This document shows, in pieces, positions 18,916-28,289 of a stretch of 64,000 nt of DNA (its first letter is position 1; every line of letters starts with the position of its first letter). Source of the stretch: Novosphingobium sp. SG919 (GTDB lineage Bacteria; Pseudomonadota; Alphaproteobacteria; Sphingomonadales; Sphingomonadaceae); contig NZ_JABCNG010000001.1 of the NCBI RefSeq assembly GCF_012932495.1, positions 1,798,001 through 1,862,000 of the forward strand, given 5' to 3'. The translations under genes and the position numbers were made by a program. The notes beneath the pieces were generated by a model, which saw only the letters and a list, made by a program, of their open reading frames with translations, did no database searches and had not been told where the DNA came from.

Positions 18916-21560
18916 TCGGGACTGATCTTTCGCAAGTGATGTTCGCTGAAATGCACCGTGAAGCAAGCGCCGGCGCGATCGCCGCGATTGGCGGCGCTGA
19001 CATCCAGGCCCATCGCCCGCGCAAACCCCTTGACGATGGCGAGGCCAAGGCCCGTTCCGCCCTTGCGATCCGAGCCTTCCACTCTTGTGAAAAGTTCGAA
19101 TATGCGAACTGCCATGCCGGGCGGCAGGCCCGGCCCTTCGTCCAGCACGCGCAGATCGAGGCCGTCGGGGCGGCGCTGCGCCGCAAGGGTGATCGCGCCT
19201 TCTTCGCCACCATGGCGCGCCGCGTTTTCGATCAGGTTGATCAGGCAGTGGTGGAACAAGCGCGGATCGACCATCACCAGCGGCAGATCGGGCGCAATGT
19301 CCATGGTCACCGCGCGGGTGCCCAGGGTGCGGCGCAGATCGTGGACGGCGCTGGCCACCGCCTCGGCCAGGTCCACCGCTTCGGTTCGCAGGGCGATCGC
19401 GCCAGCCTCGATCCGCACCATGTCGAGCAGGTTGGCGATGAAGCGTTGCAGGCGGTCGGCCTCGGCCCGCGCGGTGGCCAGGATCGGCACCTGGTCTTCA
19501 TTGGCGGGCACCAGTTCGCGCAGCGTGCCGACCACGGCCGTCAACGGCGTGCGCAAATCGTGGCTGATCGAAGACAGCAGCGCGGCGCGCAGCCGGTCGC
19601 GCTCTTCCAACTGGCGCACGCCGGCCATGTCGTGCTCCAGGCGAATGCGTTCGAGCGCGAGGCCGGCCTGGTCGACCAGGCTGCCCAGCAGCGGCAAGCG
19701 GTCGCTGCGCACCGGGGCGGCGGCATCACCGCGCGCCAGGCCGAGCACCGCGAGCGGCGCACCGCCAGCGGCGAGCGGGGTGAACAGCCATTCCGACGCG
19801 GTGAGCGTGCCCGATCCGCGGCCCGCCGGCTGCGCACGATCGAACGCCCATTGCGCGGCGGCCATGTCCAGCACTTCGAGCCGGTCTTGCGGGGGAAAAG
19901 CGGCGGCGACGACCAGCTTGCCATCCGTCGGCAGCAGCAGCACGGCGTGGGCATCGAGCAGGCGCGCGGCCTCGGCGCAGAGCACGCGGCCCAGTTCCTC
20001 GGCCGTGGTCACGCCCGTGAGCAGCCGGGCAAAGCCGGCAAGCGCCGCGCTGGTGCGCGCGCTGGCGCCGGCCAGCAGCGCTTGCTGGCGCAAGCGCGCC
20101 GCCAACTGGCTGCTGACCGCCGCGACGGCCACCAGGACCAGTACGGTGATGATGTTCTGCGGATCTTCGATCGTGAACGTGCCGGTGGGCGGGATGAAAA
20201 AGAAATTGTAGGCGAGCGAGGCGGCAAGGCCCGTCAGCACCCCGGTGGCCAGGCCATAGCGCGTGGCCGCCAGCATGACCGGCAGGAAATAGAGCAGCGC
20301 CACGTTGGTGATCGGCGCCGCGGCAAACAGCAGGCGGCCCAATGCGGTGACGAGTGCGGTTGCGCCCAGTGCGGGCACCAGCCCCGCCGCCAACCGCCGC
20401 CAATCGGGCACGGGGGTGGGCAAGCGGGCCGGGACCGCGCGATGCACCACCGGGACTTGTTGCAAGGCCAGATCGGGCAGGCGCCGGGCCAGGGTGTCAA
20501 CCGTCAGCCGGCGCTGCCAGGCAAAGCGGCGCGGGCGCGGCGCGCCCACCACCAGCAGCGTGGCACGCGTATCGGCTGCCGCCTGGGCCAGGCCATCGAC
20601 CACCCCGGAAGCCGGCATGGCCAGCACTTGCCCACCAAGCTGGGTGGCAAGATGCATGGCTTCGGCCAGGCGCGCGTTGGCCTGGGCGCCACGTTCGCCT
20701 GGCGTTTCGATATGCACGGCCGTCCACGGCGCGCGCAGGGCATCGGCCAGGCGGCGGCCGGCACGCACCACGTCGCTGGCGGCATCGTGGCTGCCCACGG
20801 CCACCAGCACGCGATCGGCCGTCGCCCAGGTGCCGGCCAGCGCCTGCGCCCGCACGGCATCGAGCATCTGCGCATCGACCGCCTGCGCCGCGCGGCGCAG
20901 CACCAGTTCGCGCAAGGCCGAAAGGTTGGAGCGCGAGAAGAAGTGGTGCAGCGCGCGCGCCGCCTCCTGCGGCACATAGACTTTCCCGGCGCGCAGGCGC
21001 TCGATCAATTCATCGGGCGGGGTATCGACCACCTCGATTTCAGCCCGGTCGAGCAAGCGGTCGGGCACGGTTTCGCGCACCCGCACATGGGTGAACGAAG
21101 CGACGACATCGTTGAGGCTTTCAAGGTGCTGAATATTCAGCGTGGACCACACGTCGATCCCGGCGGCGAGGATCTCCTCCACGTCCTGCCAGCGCTTGTC
21201 ATGCCGGCTGCCCGGCGCATTGGCGTGGGCCAGTTCATCGACCAGTACCAGCGAGGGGCGCCGCTCGAGAATGGCATCGATATCCATTTCCAGCAGGGTG
21301 TGGCCGCGATGGGCCACTTCCTTGCGCGGCAGCACGGGCAAGGGGCGCAAGCGAGCCTCGGTTTCGACGCGGCCGTGGGTTTCGACCACGCCGACCACCA
21401 CGTCCACCCCGGCCCGCGCCTGGCCCAGCGCGTCGTCGAGCATTTCGCAGGTCTTGCCAACGCCCGGAGCCGCCCCAAGGAAAACCTTGAGGCGGCCGGA
21501 CCTTTCCTGTTCCGCCAAGCGCAACAGGGCATCGGGATCGGGGCGAGCAGGCGTCATCAA
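18912..21560 (-). CDS. kdpD: KdpD osmosensitive potassium-channel histidine kinase
   Basis: An 882-residue sensor. The N-terminal KdpD domain has a Walker A (GAAPGVGKT, about 29-37) and a Walker B-like LVLVDELAHAN. A universal-stress-like domain, a four-helix membrane domain (AAGLVPALGATALVTALG to SLAYNFFFIPP) and a GAF-like region follow. The transmitter has SSISHDLRTPLTAVVG, NLIENAARHGG and KGGTGLGLAIVKGFARAMG. The gene overlaps kdpC and kdpE by 4 bases each. It senses potassium limitation and phosphorylates KdpE. Length and domain order match the family. Confidence 0.96.
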   Translation of the reverse strand: MMTPARPDPDALLRLAEQERSGRLKVFLGAAPGVGKTCEMLDDALGQARAGVDVVVGVVETHGRVETEARLRPLPVLPRKEVAHRGHTLLEMDIDAILERRPSLVLVDELAHANAPGSRHDKRWQDVEEILAAGIDVWSTLNIQHLESLNDVVASFTHVRVRETVPDRLLDRAEIEVVDTPPDELIERLRAGKVYVPQEAARALHHFFSRSNLSALRELVLRRAAQAVDAQMLDAVRAQALAGTWATADRVLVAVGSHDAASDVVRAGRRLADALRAPWTAVHIETPGERGAQANARLAEAMHLATQLGGQVLAMPASGVVDGLAQAAADTRATLLVVGAPRPRRFAWQRRLTVDTLARRLPDLALQQVPVVHRAVPARLPTPVPDWRRLAAGLVPALGATALVTALGRLLFAAAPITNVALLYFLPVMLAATRYGLATGVLTGLAASLAYNFFFIPPTGTFTIEDPQNIITVLVLVAVAAVSSQLAARLRQQALLAGASARTSAALAGFARLLTGVTTAEELGRVLCAEAARLLDAHAVLLLPTDGKLVVAAAFPPQDRLEVLDMAAAQWAFDRAQPAGRGSGTLTASEWLFTPLAAGGAPLAVLGLARGDAAAPVRSDRLPLLGSLVDQAGLALERIRLEHDMAGVRQLEERDRLRAALLSSISHDLRTPLTAVVGTLRELVPANEDQVPILATARAEADRLQRFIANLLDMVRIEAGAIALRTEAVDLAEAVASAVHDLRRTLGTRAVTMDIAPDLPLVMVDPRLFHHCLINLIENAARHGGEEGAITLAAQRRPDGLDLRVLDEGPGLPPGMAVRIFELFTRVEGSDRKGGTGLGLAIVKGFARAMGLDVSAANRGDRAGACFTVHFSEHHLRKISPE

Positions 21561-22153
21561 TGCCCTTGTGCGCGCGCCACCGTGGCTTCGTCCAGTGCCC
21601 GATTGAGCCGCAGCACATTGACGCGCGGCTCACCCAGCAGGCCCAGCAGCGGCTGTTCCACGTGCGCTGCGACCAGAGCCCTTACAGTCTCGGGCGAAAG
21701 CCCGCGCGCGCTGGCCACGCGGCTCACCTGGAAAAAGGCCGCCTCGGGGCTAATATGGGGATCGAGCCCCGAGGCGGAGGTGGTCACCAGGTCAGGCGGA
21801 ACGGGAGAGCCTGGTGAAGTGGCGGCAAGATCCTTTGTCGCGGCCGCCACGCGATCGTGCAGAGCCTGAGACGAGGGCGCGAGGTTGGAGCCGGCCGAGG
21901 CAGAGGCATCGTAACCACTGCCCGCCGCCGACGGGCGCCCGCGGAAATAGCGCGGGCTGGCAAAGGCCTGGCCGATCAGGTCGGAACCGATGACCTGGCC
22001 GTGATCGGTCACCAGGCTGCCATTGGCGGCCCAGGGAAAGGCGACCTGGGCGACGCCGGTGATCGCGGCAGGATAGGCCAGGCCCAGCAGGCCGGCGAAC
22101 AGCCCCGTCATCACCAGCGACGGGCGCAGAGCAGCAACAATATCCCTATTCAT
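21557..22153 (-). CDS. kdpC: KdpC subunit of the K+-transporting ATPase
   Basis: A 198-residue protein with one N-terminal membrane helix (LVMTGLFAGLLGLAYPAAITG) and the family motifs GSDLIGQAF, YFRGRPSAA and a C-terminal domain that contains DLVTTSASGLDPHISP. KdpC sits on the periplasmic face of KdpA and raises affinity for potassium. It starts 13 bases after kdpB and overlaps kdpD by 4 bases. Confidence 0.96.
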   Translation of the reverse strand: MNRDIVAALRPSLVMTGLFAGLLGLAYPAAITGVAQVAFPWAANGSLVTDHGQVIGSDLIGQAFASPRYFRGRPSAAGSGYDASASAGSNLAPSSQALHDRVAAATKDLAATSPGSPVPPDLVTTSASGLDPHISPEAAFFQVSRVASARGLSPETVRALVAAHVEQPLLGLLGEPRVNVLRLNRALDEATVARAQGH

Positions 22154-22166
22154 GACGGAAATTCCT

Positions 22167-24182
22167 TCAGGCCAGATGCAGCGCGGCGACGAGCAGATCG
22201 ATCGCCTTGATCCCGGCGAACGGGGCGATCAGGCCGCCGACGCCGAAGATCGCCAGGTTGCGCGCGAGCAATGCCCCTGCCCCCACCGGGCGATAGCGCA
22301 CGCCCTTGAGCGCCAGCGGCACGAGTGCGGGAATGATCAGGGCGTTGAACATGATCGCCGAGAGGATCGCGCTTTGCGGGGTGGCCAGGTGCATCACGTT
22401 GAGCACCGAAAGCTGCGGATAGAGCACCAGGAACATCGCCGGGATAATGGCGAAATACTTCGCCACGTCGTTCGCCACCGAGAACGTGGTGAGCGCGCCG
22501 CGCGTCATCAGCAACTGCTTGCCCAGGCCCACGATCTCGATCAGCTTGGTCGGATCGCTGTCCAGGTCCACCATGTTGCCAGCCTCGCGCGCGGCCTGGG
22601 TGCCGGTGTTCATCGCCACGCCAACGTCGGCCTGGGCCAGCGCGGGCGCATCGTTGGTGCCATCGCCGCACATGGCCACCAGGCGGCCGCCCTGCTGCTC
22701 GCGGCGGATCAGGGCGAGCTTGTCCTCAGGCGTCGCTTCGGCGAGGAAATCGTCCACGCCGGATTCTGCCGCGATGGCGGCAGCGGTGAGCGGGTTGTCG
22801 CCGGTGATCATCACCGTGCGGATGCCCATCTTGCGCAGTTCGGCAAACCGATCGCGCACGCCGGCCTTGATCACGTCTTTCAGCGCGACAATGCCCAGCA
22901 GCGTGCCGTTTTCAGCCACGGCCAGCGGGGTTTGCCCCTGGCGCGCCACGTCTTCGGCGATGCGGCGCAGTTCGGCCGCCCCGGCGCCGCGCGCGGCATC
23001 GGGCGCGCTGCGCAGGATGGCGTCGACCGCGCCCTTGGTCACCACATGGCCGGCATTGTCGAGGCCAGAGATGCGCGTCTGTGCGGTAAAGGGAATGACT
23101 TGCGCGCCCTGAGGCACTTCGGGTGCTTCCAGCCCATGGGCTTCCTGGGCAAGGCGTACGATCGAGCGGCCTTCGGGGGTTTCGTCGGCCAGGCTGGCGA
23201 TCAGCGCGGCCTGGGCCAAGGTGGCCGGGGCCACGCCCGCCAGTGGCAGGAAGCGGCTGGCCTGGCGATCACCCACGGTGATCGTGCCGGTCTTGTCGAG
23301 CAGCAGCACGTCGATGTCGCCGGCCGCTTCCACCGCGCGGCCAGACTTGGCCAGCACGTTGAACTGCACCAGGCGGTCCATCCCGGCAATGCCGATGGCC
23401 GAAAGCAGCGCGGCAATGGTGGTCGGGATCAGCGTGATCAGCAGCGCCGCCAGCACGGCCACGGGGATCTGCCCCCCGGCATAGCGGGCAAAGGCAGGGA
23501 TGGTGGATACCGCGATCAGGAAGATGATCGTGAGGCCCACGAGCAGGATGGTGAGCGCGATCTCGTTGGGCGTCTTCTGGCGCTGTGCGCCTTCGACCAG
23601 CGCGATCATGCGATCGAGGAAGCCCTGCCCCGGTTCCTGGGTGACGCGCACGGTGATCTCGTCAGACAAGACGCGGGTGCCGGCGGTGACGGCGCTGCGG
23701 TCGCCGCCCGCCTCGCGGATCACCGGCGCGCTTTCGCCGGTGATGGCCGCTTCGTTGACCGAGGCGACGCCGGCGATCACTTCGCCATCGGCCGGGATCA
23801 GTTCGCCCGCGGCGACCAGCACCACGGCGCCCTTTTGCAGGGAGGCGGCCGAGACCTTGCTGCCATCGGGCAGGCGGGCGACAAGGTCAGACCGGGTGGC
23901 GCGCAGCGAGGCGGCCTGGGCGCGGCCGCGCCCTTCGGCCAGGCTTTCGGCAAAAGTGCCGAACAGCACGGTCAGCCACAGCCACACGATGAGCTGAAGC
24001 TGGAAGCCCAGCGACAGACCGGTGTTGCCCACGAAGAGCAGCACGGTGAGCAGCAGCGCGACCACCGCCGTGGTGAACAGCACAGGGTTGCGGACGAGCT
24101 GGGCGGGATGCAGCTTGCGCAGCGCGCCGCCCAGCGCAGGAACGACCAGTTGGGCCGAAAACATCGAGGTTGGTTGGGACAC
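22167..24182 (-). CDS. kdpB: KdpB ATP-hydrolysing P-type subunit
   Basis: A 671-residue P-type ATPase. The phosphorylation motif is [13 protein letters not shown] near residue 300. The nucleotide-binding domain has KGAVDAIL, and the hinge has [31 protein letters not shown] followed by [21 protein letters not shown]. The TGES-type actuator loop is visible as [12 protein letters not shown] at 24182 is chosen as start because GAGGA lies eight bases upstream and only 11 bases separate it from the kdpA stop. The ATG at 24164 has no ribosome site, and longer frames upstream run through kdpA. Confidence 0.95.
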   Translation of the reverse strand: MSQPTSMFSAQLVVPALGGALRKLHPAQLVRNPVLFTTAVVALLLTVLLFVGNTGLSLGFQLQLIVWLWLTVLFGTFAESLAEGRGRAQAASLRATRSDLVARLPDGSKVSAASLQKGAVVLVAAGELIPADGEVIAGVASVNEAAITGESAPVIREAGGDRSAVTAGTRVLSDEITVRVTQEPGQGFLDRMIALVEGAQRQKTPNEIALTILLVGLTIIFLIAVSTIPAFARYAGGQIPVAVLAALLITLIPTTIAALLSAIGIAGMDRLVQFNVLAKSGRAVEAAGDIDVLLLDKTGTITVGDRQASRFLPLAGVAPATLAQAALIASLADETPEGRSIVRLAQEAHGLEAPEVPQGAQVIPFTAQTRISGLDNAGHVVTKGAVDAILRSAPDAARGAGAAELRRIAEDVARQGQTPLAVAENGTLLGIVALKDVIKAGVRDRFAELRKMGIRTVMITGDNPLTAAAIAAESGVDDFLAEATPEDKLALIRREQQGGRLVAMCGDGTNDAPALAQADVGVAMNTGTQAAREAGNMVDLDSDPTKLIEIVGLGKQLLMTRGALTTFSVANDVAKYFAIIPAMFLVLYPQLSVLNVMHLATPQSAILSAIMFNALIIPALVPLALKGVRYRPVGAGALLARNLAIFGVGGLIAPFAGIKAIDLLVAALHLA

Positions 24183-24193
24183 GTCAGGTATCC

Positions 24194-25909
24194 TCAGTAA
24201 AGCAGGCCGGCAGCGCCGGTGAGATGATCGGCCACCGGGCCAAGCGCGAGCGAAGGCAGGAAGGTGAGGCCGCCCACGATCAGGATCGTGGCGATCAGCA
24301 GGCCGATCCACAGCCCACCCGTGGTGGGGAAGGAGCCGGGGCCGGCTGGCGTCTGCTTGCGCGCCGCCAGGCTGCTGGCAATGGCCAGCACCGGGACGAT
24401 GACCAGGAAGCGGCCCAGCCACATCGCCACGCCCAGCAACCCGTTGTAGAACGGAGTGCCGGCGGTGAGGCCCGCAAAAGCCGAACCGTTGTTGGCCGTA
24501 GCCGAGGTGAAGGCATAAAGGATTTCGGAAAAGCCATGCGGCCCCTTGGCCAGCGGCCCGGCGAGGCCCGCGGGCAGGACCACGGCCACGGCCGTCAGCC
24601 CCAGGATGCACAGCGGCAGGATGACGATGGCCAGCACCGCCAGCTTGACTTCGCGTGCCTCGATCTTCTTGCCCACATATTCCGGGGTGCGGCCCACCAT
24701 CAGGCCGGCGAGGAACACGGCGAGCACGGCGAACAGCAGAAAGCCATAGATGCCCGAGCCGACACCGCCGATGACGATTTCGCCAAGCTGCATGTTGAAC
24801 AGCGGGATCATGCCGCCCAGCGCCGTGAAGCTGTCATGCATGGCATTGACCGCCCCGCACGATGCCGCCGTAGTGACCGTGGCGAACAACGCGCTGGCCG
24901 CGGCGCCGAAACGCACTTCCTTGCCTTCCATGTTGGCGCCCATCGCGCCGAGCTGGTGCAGCATCGGGTTGCCTGCGGCCTCGCGCCACCAGACAATGGA
25001 AGCGCCCGCCACGAACAGCGCGAGCATGGCCCACAGGATCGCCCAGCCCTGGCGCGTGTTGCCCACGGCCTTGCCGAACGTGTAGGTCAGCCCAGCGCCC
25101 AGCGCGAAGATCGACAGCATCTGGACGAAATCGACCAGGGCCGTGGGATTTTCGAACGGATGGGCGGAGTTGGCATTGTAGAACCCGCCGCCGTTGGTGC
25201 CGAGCATCTTGATCGCTTCCTGCGAAGCGACCGGGCCGACCACGATGGCCTGGTGCGCGCCTTCGAGTGTGTGCGCATCGACCAGGCTGGCGAAAGTCTG
25301 CGGCACGCCACTGGCCACCAGGAACAGGGCATAGACCACGCAGGCCGGCAGCAGCACATAGAGCGTGACGCGGGTCAGATCTGCCCAGAAGTTGCCCAGG
25401 TTGCGCGTCTGCGCGCGGGCAAAGCCACGGAACAGGGCGAAGGCCACGGCAATGCCGGTCGCTGCCGAGAGGAAGTTGTGAATGGTGAGGCCGACCATCT
25501 GCGACAGGTTCGACAGCACCACTTCGCCGGCATACCACTGCCAGTTGGTGTTGGTGACGAAGGCAATCGCGGTGTTCATCGCGCCATCGGGCGAAAGGCC
25601 GGCGAGCCCACGCGGGTTCATCGGCAGCACGCCCTGCAGACGCAGGACCGCATAAGTGAATATGACCGTGACAACCTGGAACAGCATCAGGTGCAGCGCA
25701 TACTGGCGCCAGTCCTGCTCCTGTTCGGGGTTGATGCCCGCCAGGCGATAAAAGCCGCGCTCGACCGGGCCGAGCACCACGTGCAGCGGCGTGCGACGGC
25801 CTTCGTAAACGGCGAAAAGCCACAAGCCGAATGGCTTGGCGATGAGCGCGACCAGTGCGGTAAAAACCAGGATCAGGCCCCAGCCCGACAAAAGGGTGGC
25901 AGATGTCAT
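24194..25909 (-). CDS. kdpA: KdpA potassium-channel-like subunit
   Basis: A 571-residue membrane protein with about ten helices and four filter-like segments such as [43 protein letters not shown] and [14 protein letters not shown]. This is the potassium-binding and translocating subunit, related to Trk/Ktr channels. The ATG at 25909 begins with [16 protein letters not shown]; an earlier in-frame codon would cut into kdpF. It starts 13 bases after the kdpF stop. Confidence 0.96.
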   Translation of the reverse strand: MTSATLLSGWGLILVFTALVALIAKPFGLWLFAVYEGRRTPLHVVLGPVERGFYRLAGINPEQEQDWRQYALHLMLFQVVTVIFTYAVLRLQGVLPMNPRGLAGLSPDGAMNTAIAFVTNTNWQWYAGEVVLSNLSQMVGLTIHNFLSAATGIAVAFALFRGFARAQTRNLGNFWADLTRVTLYVLLPACVVYALFLVASGVPQTFASLVDAHTLEGAHQAIVVGPVASQEAIKMLGTNGGGFYNANSAHPFENPTALVDFVQMLSIFALGAGLTYTFGKAVGNTRQGWAILWAMLALFVAGASIVWWREAAGNPMLHQLGAMGANMEGKEVRFGAAASALFATVTTAASCGAVNAMHDSFTALGGMIPLFNMQLGEIVIGGVGSGIYGFLLFAVLAVFLAGLMVGRTPEYVGKKIEAREVKLAVLAIVILPLCILGLTAVAVVLPAGLAGPLAKGPHGFSEILYAFTSATANNGSAFAGLTAGTPFYNGLLGVAMWLGRFLVIVPVLAIASSLAARKQTPAGPGSFPTTGGLWIGLLIATILIVGGLTFLPSLALGPVADHLTGAAGLLY

Positions 25910-25922
25910 GGCATGGCCCCCG

Positions 25923-26012
25923 TCAAAAACGCTCGGGCCGCAAAAGCACGGCCACGAGATAGACAAGCAGGCCCGCCGCGACCAGCGCGGCGAGCGTTTC
26001 GGAAATGGTCAT
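25923..26012 (-). CDS. kdpF: KdpF small stabilising subunit
   Basis: A 29-residue single-helix protein that begins [19 protein letters not shown] and ends LRPERF, the usual KdpF pattern (one hydrophobic helix, then a short basic tail with RPE). It lies directly before kdpA and is too short for routine gene finding. KdpF binds the KdpABC complex in the inner membrane and stabilises it. Confidence 0.93.
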   Translation of the reverse strand: MTISETLAALVAAGLLVYLVAVLLRPERF

Positions 26013-26036
26013 CGGATGGTTCCTCGGGCCGGTGGC

Positions 26037-26120
26037 TCAGGCCTTGGCGCAAAGCGCGATGGCGGCCAGCGTGATGCCAAACAGGCCGGCGAGCACCGCC
26101 AGCCAGACAAGATCGGTCAT
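26037..26120 (-). CDS. 27-residue membrane peptide at the head of the kdp operon
   Basis: The peptide begins MTDLVWLAVLAGLFGITLA and ends ALCAKA: one membrane helix with a short charged C-terminus. Its ATG overlaps the stop of the 103-residue gene before it by 4 bases (ATGA), and kdpF starts 24 bases after it, so it is placed as an operon member. Similar short one-helix genes precede kdpF in other bacteria, but their role is not known to me. It may act as another accessory subunit of the pump. Confidence 0.7.
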   Translation of the reverse strand: MTDLVWLAVLAGLFGITLAAIALCAKA

Positions 26121-26428
26121 TGTGCGGAATCCTTGCGCGACATGGCCTTGCGCGACACCGGCAGCCAGGCGCGCGGCGGCAGCGGCTGCAGGCGGAACAG
26201 CCCTGCCCCGCCCAGGCCCAGGCCAAAGCCGGCCCACAGTGCCAGCACCATCAGCAGCGCCACCAGCAAGGCCAGCGGGCCGGGGTGGCCATGTTCGGCC
26301 AGTTCCACGTGGCGCAGGCCCTGTGCCAGCAAGGGCACGGTGGCAAGCGCGGCAAGACCGGCCAGGCGCAGGCCCCAATCGCGCCCGCGACCGCCCTTCG
26401 ATTGCCGCTGCAAACCTCGAATCTCCAT
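26117..26428 (-). CDS. Small membrane protein, first gene of the kdp operon
   Basis: A 103-residue protein with a basic N-terminus (MEIRGLQRQSKGGRGRDW) and two or three hydrophobic stretches (LAGLAALATVPLLAQGL; LALLVALLMVLALWAGFGLGLGGAGLF), then a basic tail. GGAGC precedes the ATG at 26428. It overlaps the 27-residue gene by 4 bases, so the kdp operon seems to begin here. I recognise no characterised family; a membrane role linked to potassium uptake is inferred from position only. Confidence 0.72.
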   Translation of the reverse strand: MEIRGLQRQSKGGRGRDWGLRLAGLAALATVPLLAQGLRHVELAEHGHPGPLALLVALLMVLALWAGFGLGLGGAGLFRLQPLPPRAWLPVSRKAMSRKDSAQ

Positions 26429-26505
26429 GATCAGCTCCTTGGCTGTGTGATGGTGCCGATGTGGGGGATGCGGCCGTTAAGGTTCCACGGCGGGGTGGGG
26501 CCATG

Positions 26506-26527
26506 GCATAAGGATTGCGTAAAGTTC
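26506..26527 (-). promoter_or_regulatory. Direct repeat upstream of kdp operon, candidate KdpE site
   Basis: GCATAAGGATT at 26506-26516 is followed immediately by GCGTAAAGTTC at 26517-26527: an 11-base repeat with 7 of 11 positions shared, in phase with the DNA helix. OmpR-family regulators bind tandem half-sites with this spacing. It lies 78 bases before the first kdp-operon start codon on the minus strand. Confidence 0.45.
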
Positions 26528-26562
26528 CCCGTGGACTTGACCTGGCGCGTGCGATCGAGAAT

Positions 26563-26580
26563 GATATGGTATCACATAAC
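26563..26580. promoter_or_regulatory. Zur-like operator upstream of DUF1826 gene
   Basis: An 18-base imperfect palindrome, GATATGGTATCACATAAC, ends 16 bases before the DUF1826 start. Its core resembles the ATGTTATAACAT-type box bound by the zinc repressor Zur in alphaproteobacteria (10 of 12 core positions). DUF1826 genes are often reported in zinc regulons, which strengthens the reading. The consensus is from memory. Confidence 0.45.
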
Positions 26581-26596
26581 ATTATCGCGAGCAGCC

Positions 26597-27220
26597 ATGC
26601 CACTACCCCATCACCCAGCAATCGCTTGCGCACCGTGCGAAGCCGTGCTGGCGCAAATTCACCATAGCGCGGTACAACTCGCCCTGTGGCAACGCGCCAG
26701 GCCGATGGCCTTGAACTGGCTAGACGAAGTCGATCTGGCGGCGCTTGACGATATCGATTGCTGGATCGATGCCCCTTTCCGTGCGCAGGACCTGGGCCAA
26801 CGCTTGCGCGAAGCGGGTTTTGCTGCGCTGCCGGGGACTGTGGCCCTTGCGGTGGAAATCGCCCGCCAGATGCGCCGGTTTGCGGCCCTGACGGACAGTC
26901 TGCGCTTGCGCCTGCGGCTTGATGTGGTGGAAACCGATGCCTGCCGCCGCTTCCACATGGACTATGTCAGCGTGCGCCTGCTGATGCCCTTGGTCGGTCC
27001 CGGTACGCAGTGGATCATGGCCAACGAGGGCCCCGAAGGCCCGGTGCGGGAAATGCAGCCGGGCCAGGTCGGCCTGTTCAAGGGGCGGCTGGCGGTGGCG
27101 GAACCGGCCGTGCTCCACCGCTCGCCACCGATCGCCGGAACCGGGCAGCGACGGCTGCTGCTGGTGCTCGATCCCAGCGCCGATGAAGTGGGCGATCAGT
27201 CCTGCGGCCGCGCGGCATAA
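26597..27220 (+). CDS. DUF1826-family protein
   Basis: A 207-residue soluble protein with the family core LDVVETDACRRFHMDYVSVRLLMPLVGPGTQWI and a C-terminal HRSPPI and LLLVLD. The fold pattern (HxD-like FHMD with a later His) recalls a cupin or dioxygenase, but no activity is established to my knowledge. The ATG at 26597 is used because the upstream frame is the kdp promoter and head of the divergent operon. It converges with the transporter gene and overlaps its 3' end by 25 bases. The palindrome just upstream suggests zinc control. Confidence 0.8.
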   Translation: MPLPHHPAIACAPCEAVLAQIHHSAVQLALWQRARPMALNWLDEVDLAALDDIDCWIDAPFRAQDLGQRLREAGFAALPGTVALAVEIARQMRRFAALTDSLRLRLRLDVVETDACRRFHMDYVSVRLLMPLVGPGTQWIMANEGPEGPVREMQPGQVGLFKGRLAVAEPAVLHRSPPIAGTGQRRLLLVLDPSADEVGDQSCGRAA

Positions 27221-28164
27221 CGCCGCGCCAGCGTGGCGCAGACGAACAGTTGGGCCTGGTGAAACAGCATCAGTGGCAGCACGATCAGGCTGACGGCGTG
27301 GCCGGCGAACAGGATCGTGGCCATGGGAATGCCGCTGGCCATGCTCTTTTTCGATCCGCAGAACACGATGGTGATTTCATCGGCGGTGGAAAAGCCCAGC
27401 TTGCGGCTGGCCAGCGTGGTGGCGGCAATCACCAGCGCCAGGATCAGCAGGTTGAGCAGCAAGACGATCAGCAGGTCTGCCGGGGCCAGGCGCGTCCAAA
27501 CCCCTGCCACCATGCCGGCGCTGAATGCGGCGTAGACGACCAGCAGGATCGAACCGCGATCGACATAGCCGACGATCTTCTTGTAGCGGCCGAGCCAATC
27601 ACCGATGAACGGCCGCGCGATCTGGCCCGCCACGAACGGCAGCAGGATCTGCATGCCGATCGCTTCGAGCGAATGGGCCGAAAAGCCCCCGCTGGCCGAC
27701 GTGGGCAGCAAGAGCGCGGTGAGGATCGGGGTGAGCGCCACGCCCACGAGATTGGACAGCGAGGCACTGCACAGTGCCGCGGGGACATTGCCCCGCGCGA
27801 TCGAGGTGAACGCGATCGAGGATTGCACGGTCGAGGGCAGCACGCACAGGAACAGCAGGCCGACCGCGATATCGGGCGCCACCAACCCACCGATGAGATG
27901 AACGACGCCCAGCCCGATCAGCGGAAACAGCACGAATGTGCTGGCAAAGACCAGCGCCTGCAAGCGCCAGTGCGACAGGCCCTGCCACACCGCCTGGGGC
28001 GCCAGGCGCGCACCGTAGAGGAAGAACAGCAGCGCCACGGCCGCCGTGACCGCCACATCGGCAACCGCCACGCCGCGCCCATGCGCCGGGAACAAGGCGG
28101 CAATCCCGATCGTGCCGATCAGCAGCAGCAGATAGGGATCGATCAGAGTGCGCAGCTTGCCCAT
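27196..28164 (-). CDS. Bile acid:sodium symporter-family transporter
   Basis: A 322-residue membrane protein with about ten helices. It has an N-terminal LLLLIGTIGIAALFP, the family stretch CVLPSTVQSSIAFTSIARGNVPAALCSASLSNLVGVALTP and a second repeat ending in GSKKSMASGIPMA. This matches the SBF-like (YfeH-type) branch of the bile acid/sodium symporter superfamily, which carries organic anions of mostly unknown identity. The start at 28164 is selected over a longer frame that runs into the divergent LysR gene's promoter. The adjacent LysR gene is the expected regulator. Confidence 0.87.
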   Translation of the reverse strand: MGKLRTLIDPYLLLLIGTIGIAALFPAHGRGVAVADVAVTAAVALLFFLYGARLAPQAVWQGLSHWRLQALVFASTFVLFPLIGLGVVHLIGGLVAPDIAVGLLFLCVLPSTVQSSIAFTSIARGNVPAALCSASLSNLVGVALTPILTALLLPTSASGGFSAHSLEAIGMQILLPFVAGQIARPFIGDWLGRYKKIVGYVDRGSILLVVYAAFSAGMVAGVWTRLAPADLLIVLLLNLLILALVIAATTLASRKLGFSTADEITIVFCGSKKSMASGIPMATILFAGHAVSLIVLPLMLFHQAQLFVCATLARRYAARPQD

Positions 28165-28289
28165 GGCGTGGTCCTTGCGAAAAACAGATGTTGCCGCAGG
28201 TAAGCGGCAAAGCATCCATGCACAATCATGATCATGGCGATAACAGTCATTCACACTCTTGATGGCAGACACGACTGTGGCATGATCGC

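Noticed and set aside
18936..21869. 977-codon plus-strand open frame opposite kdpD
   Set aside because: Its composition is His/Gln/Arg-rich without any domain, while the opposite strand encodes KdpD with all motifs.
26120..26596. N-terminal extension of the DUF1826 frame
   Set aside because: It covers the promoter and the first kdp-operon genes on the other strand and is unlike the family; the ATG at 26597 fits the family length.
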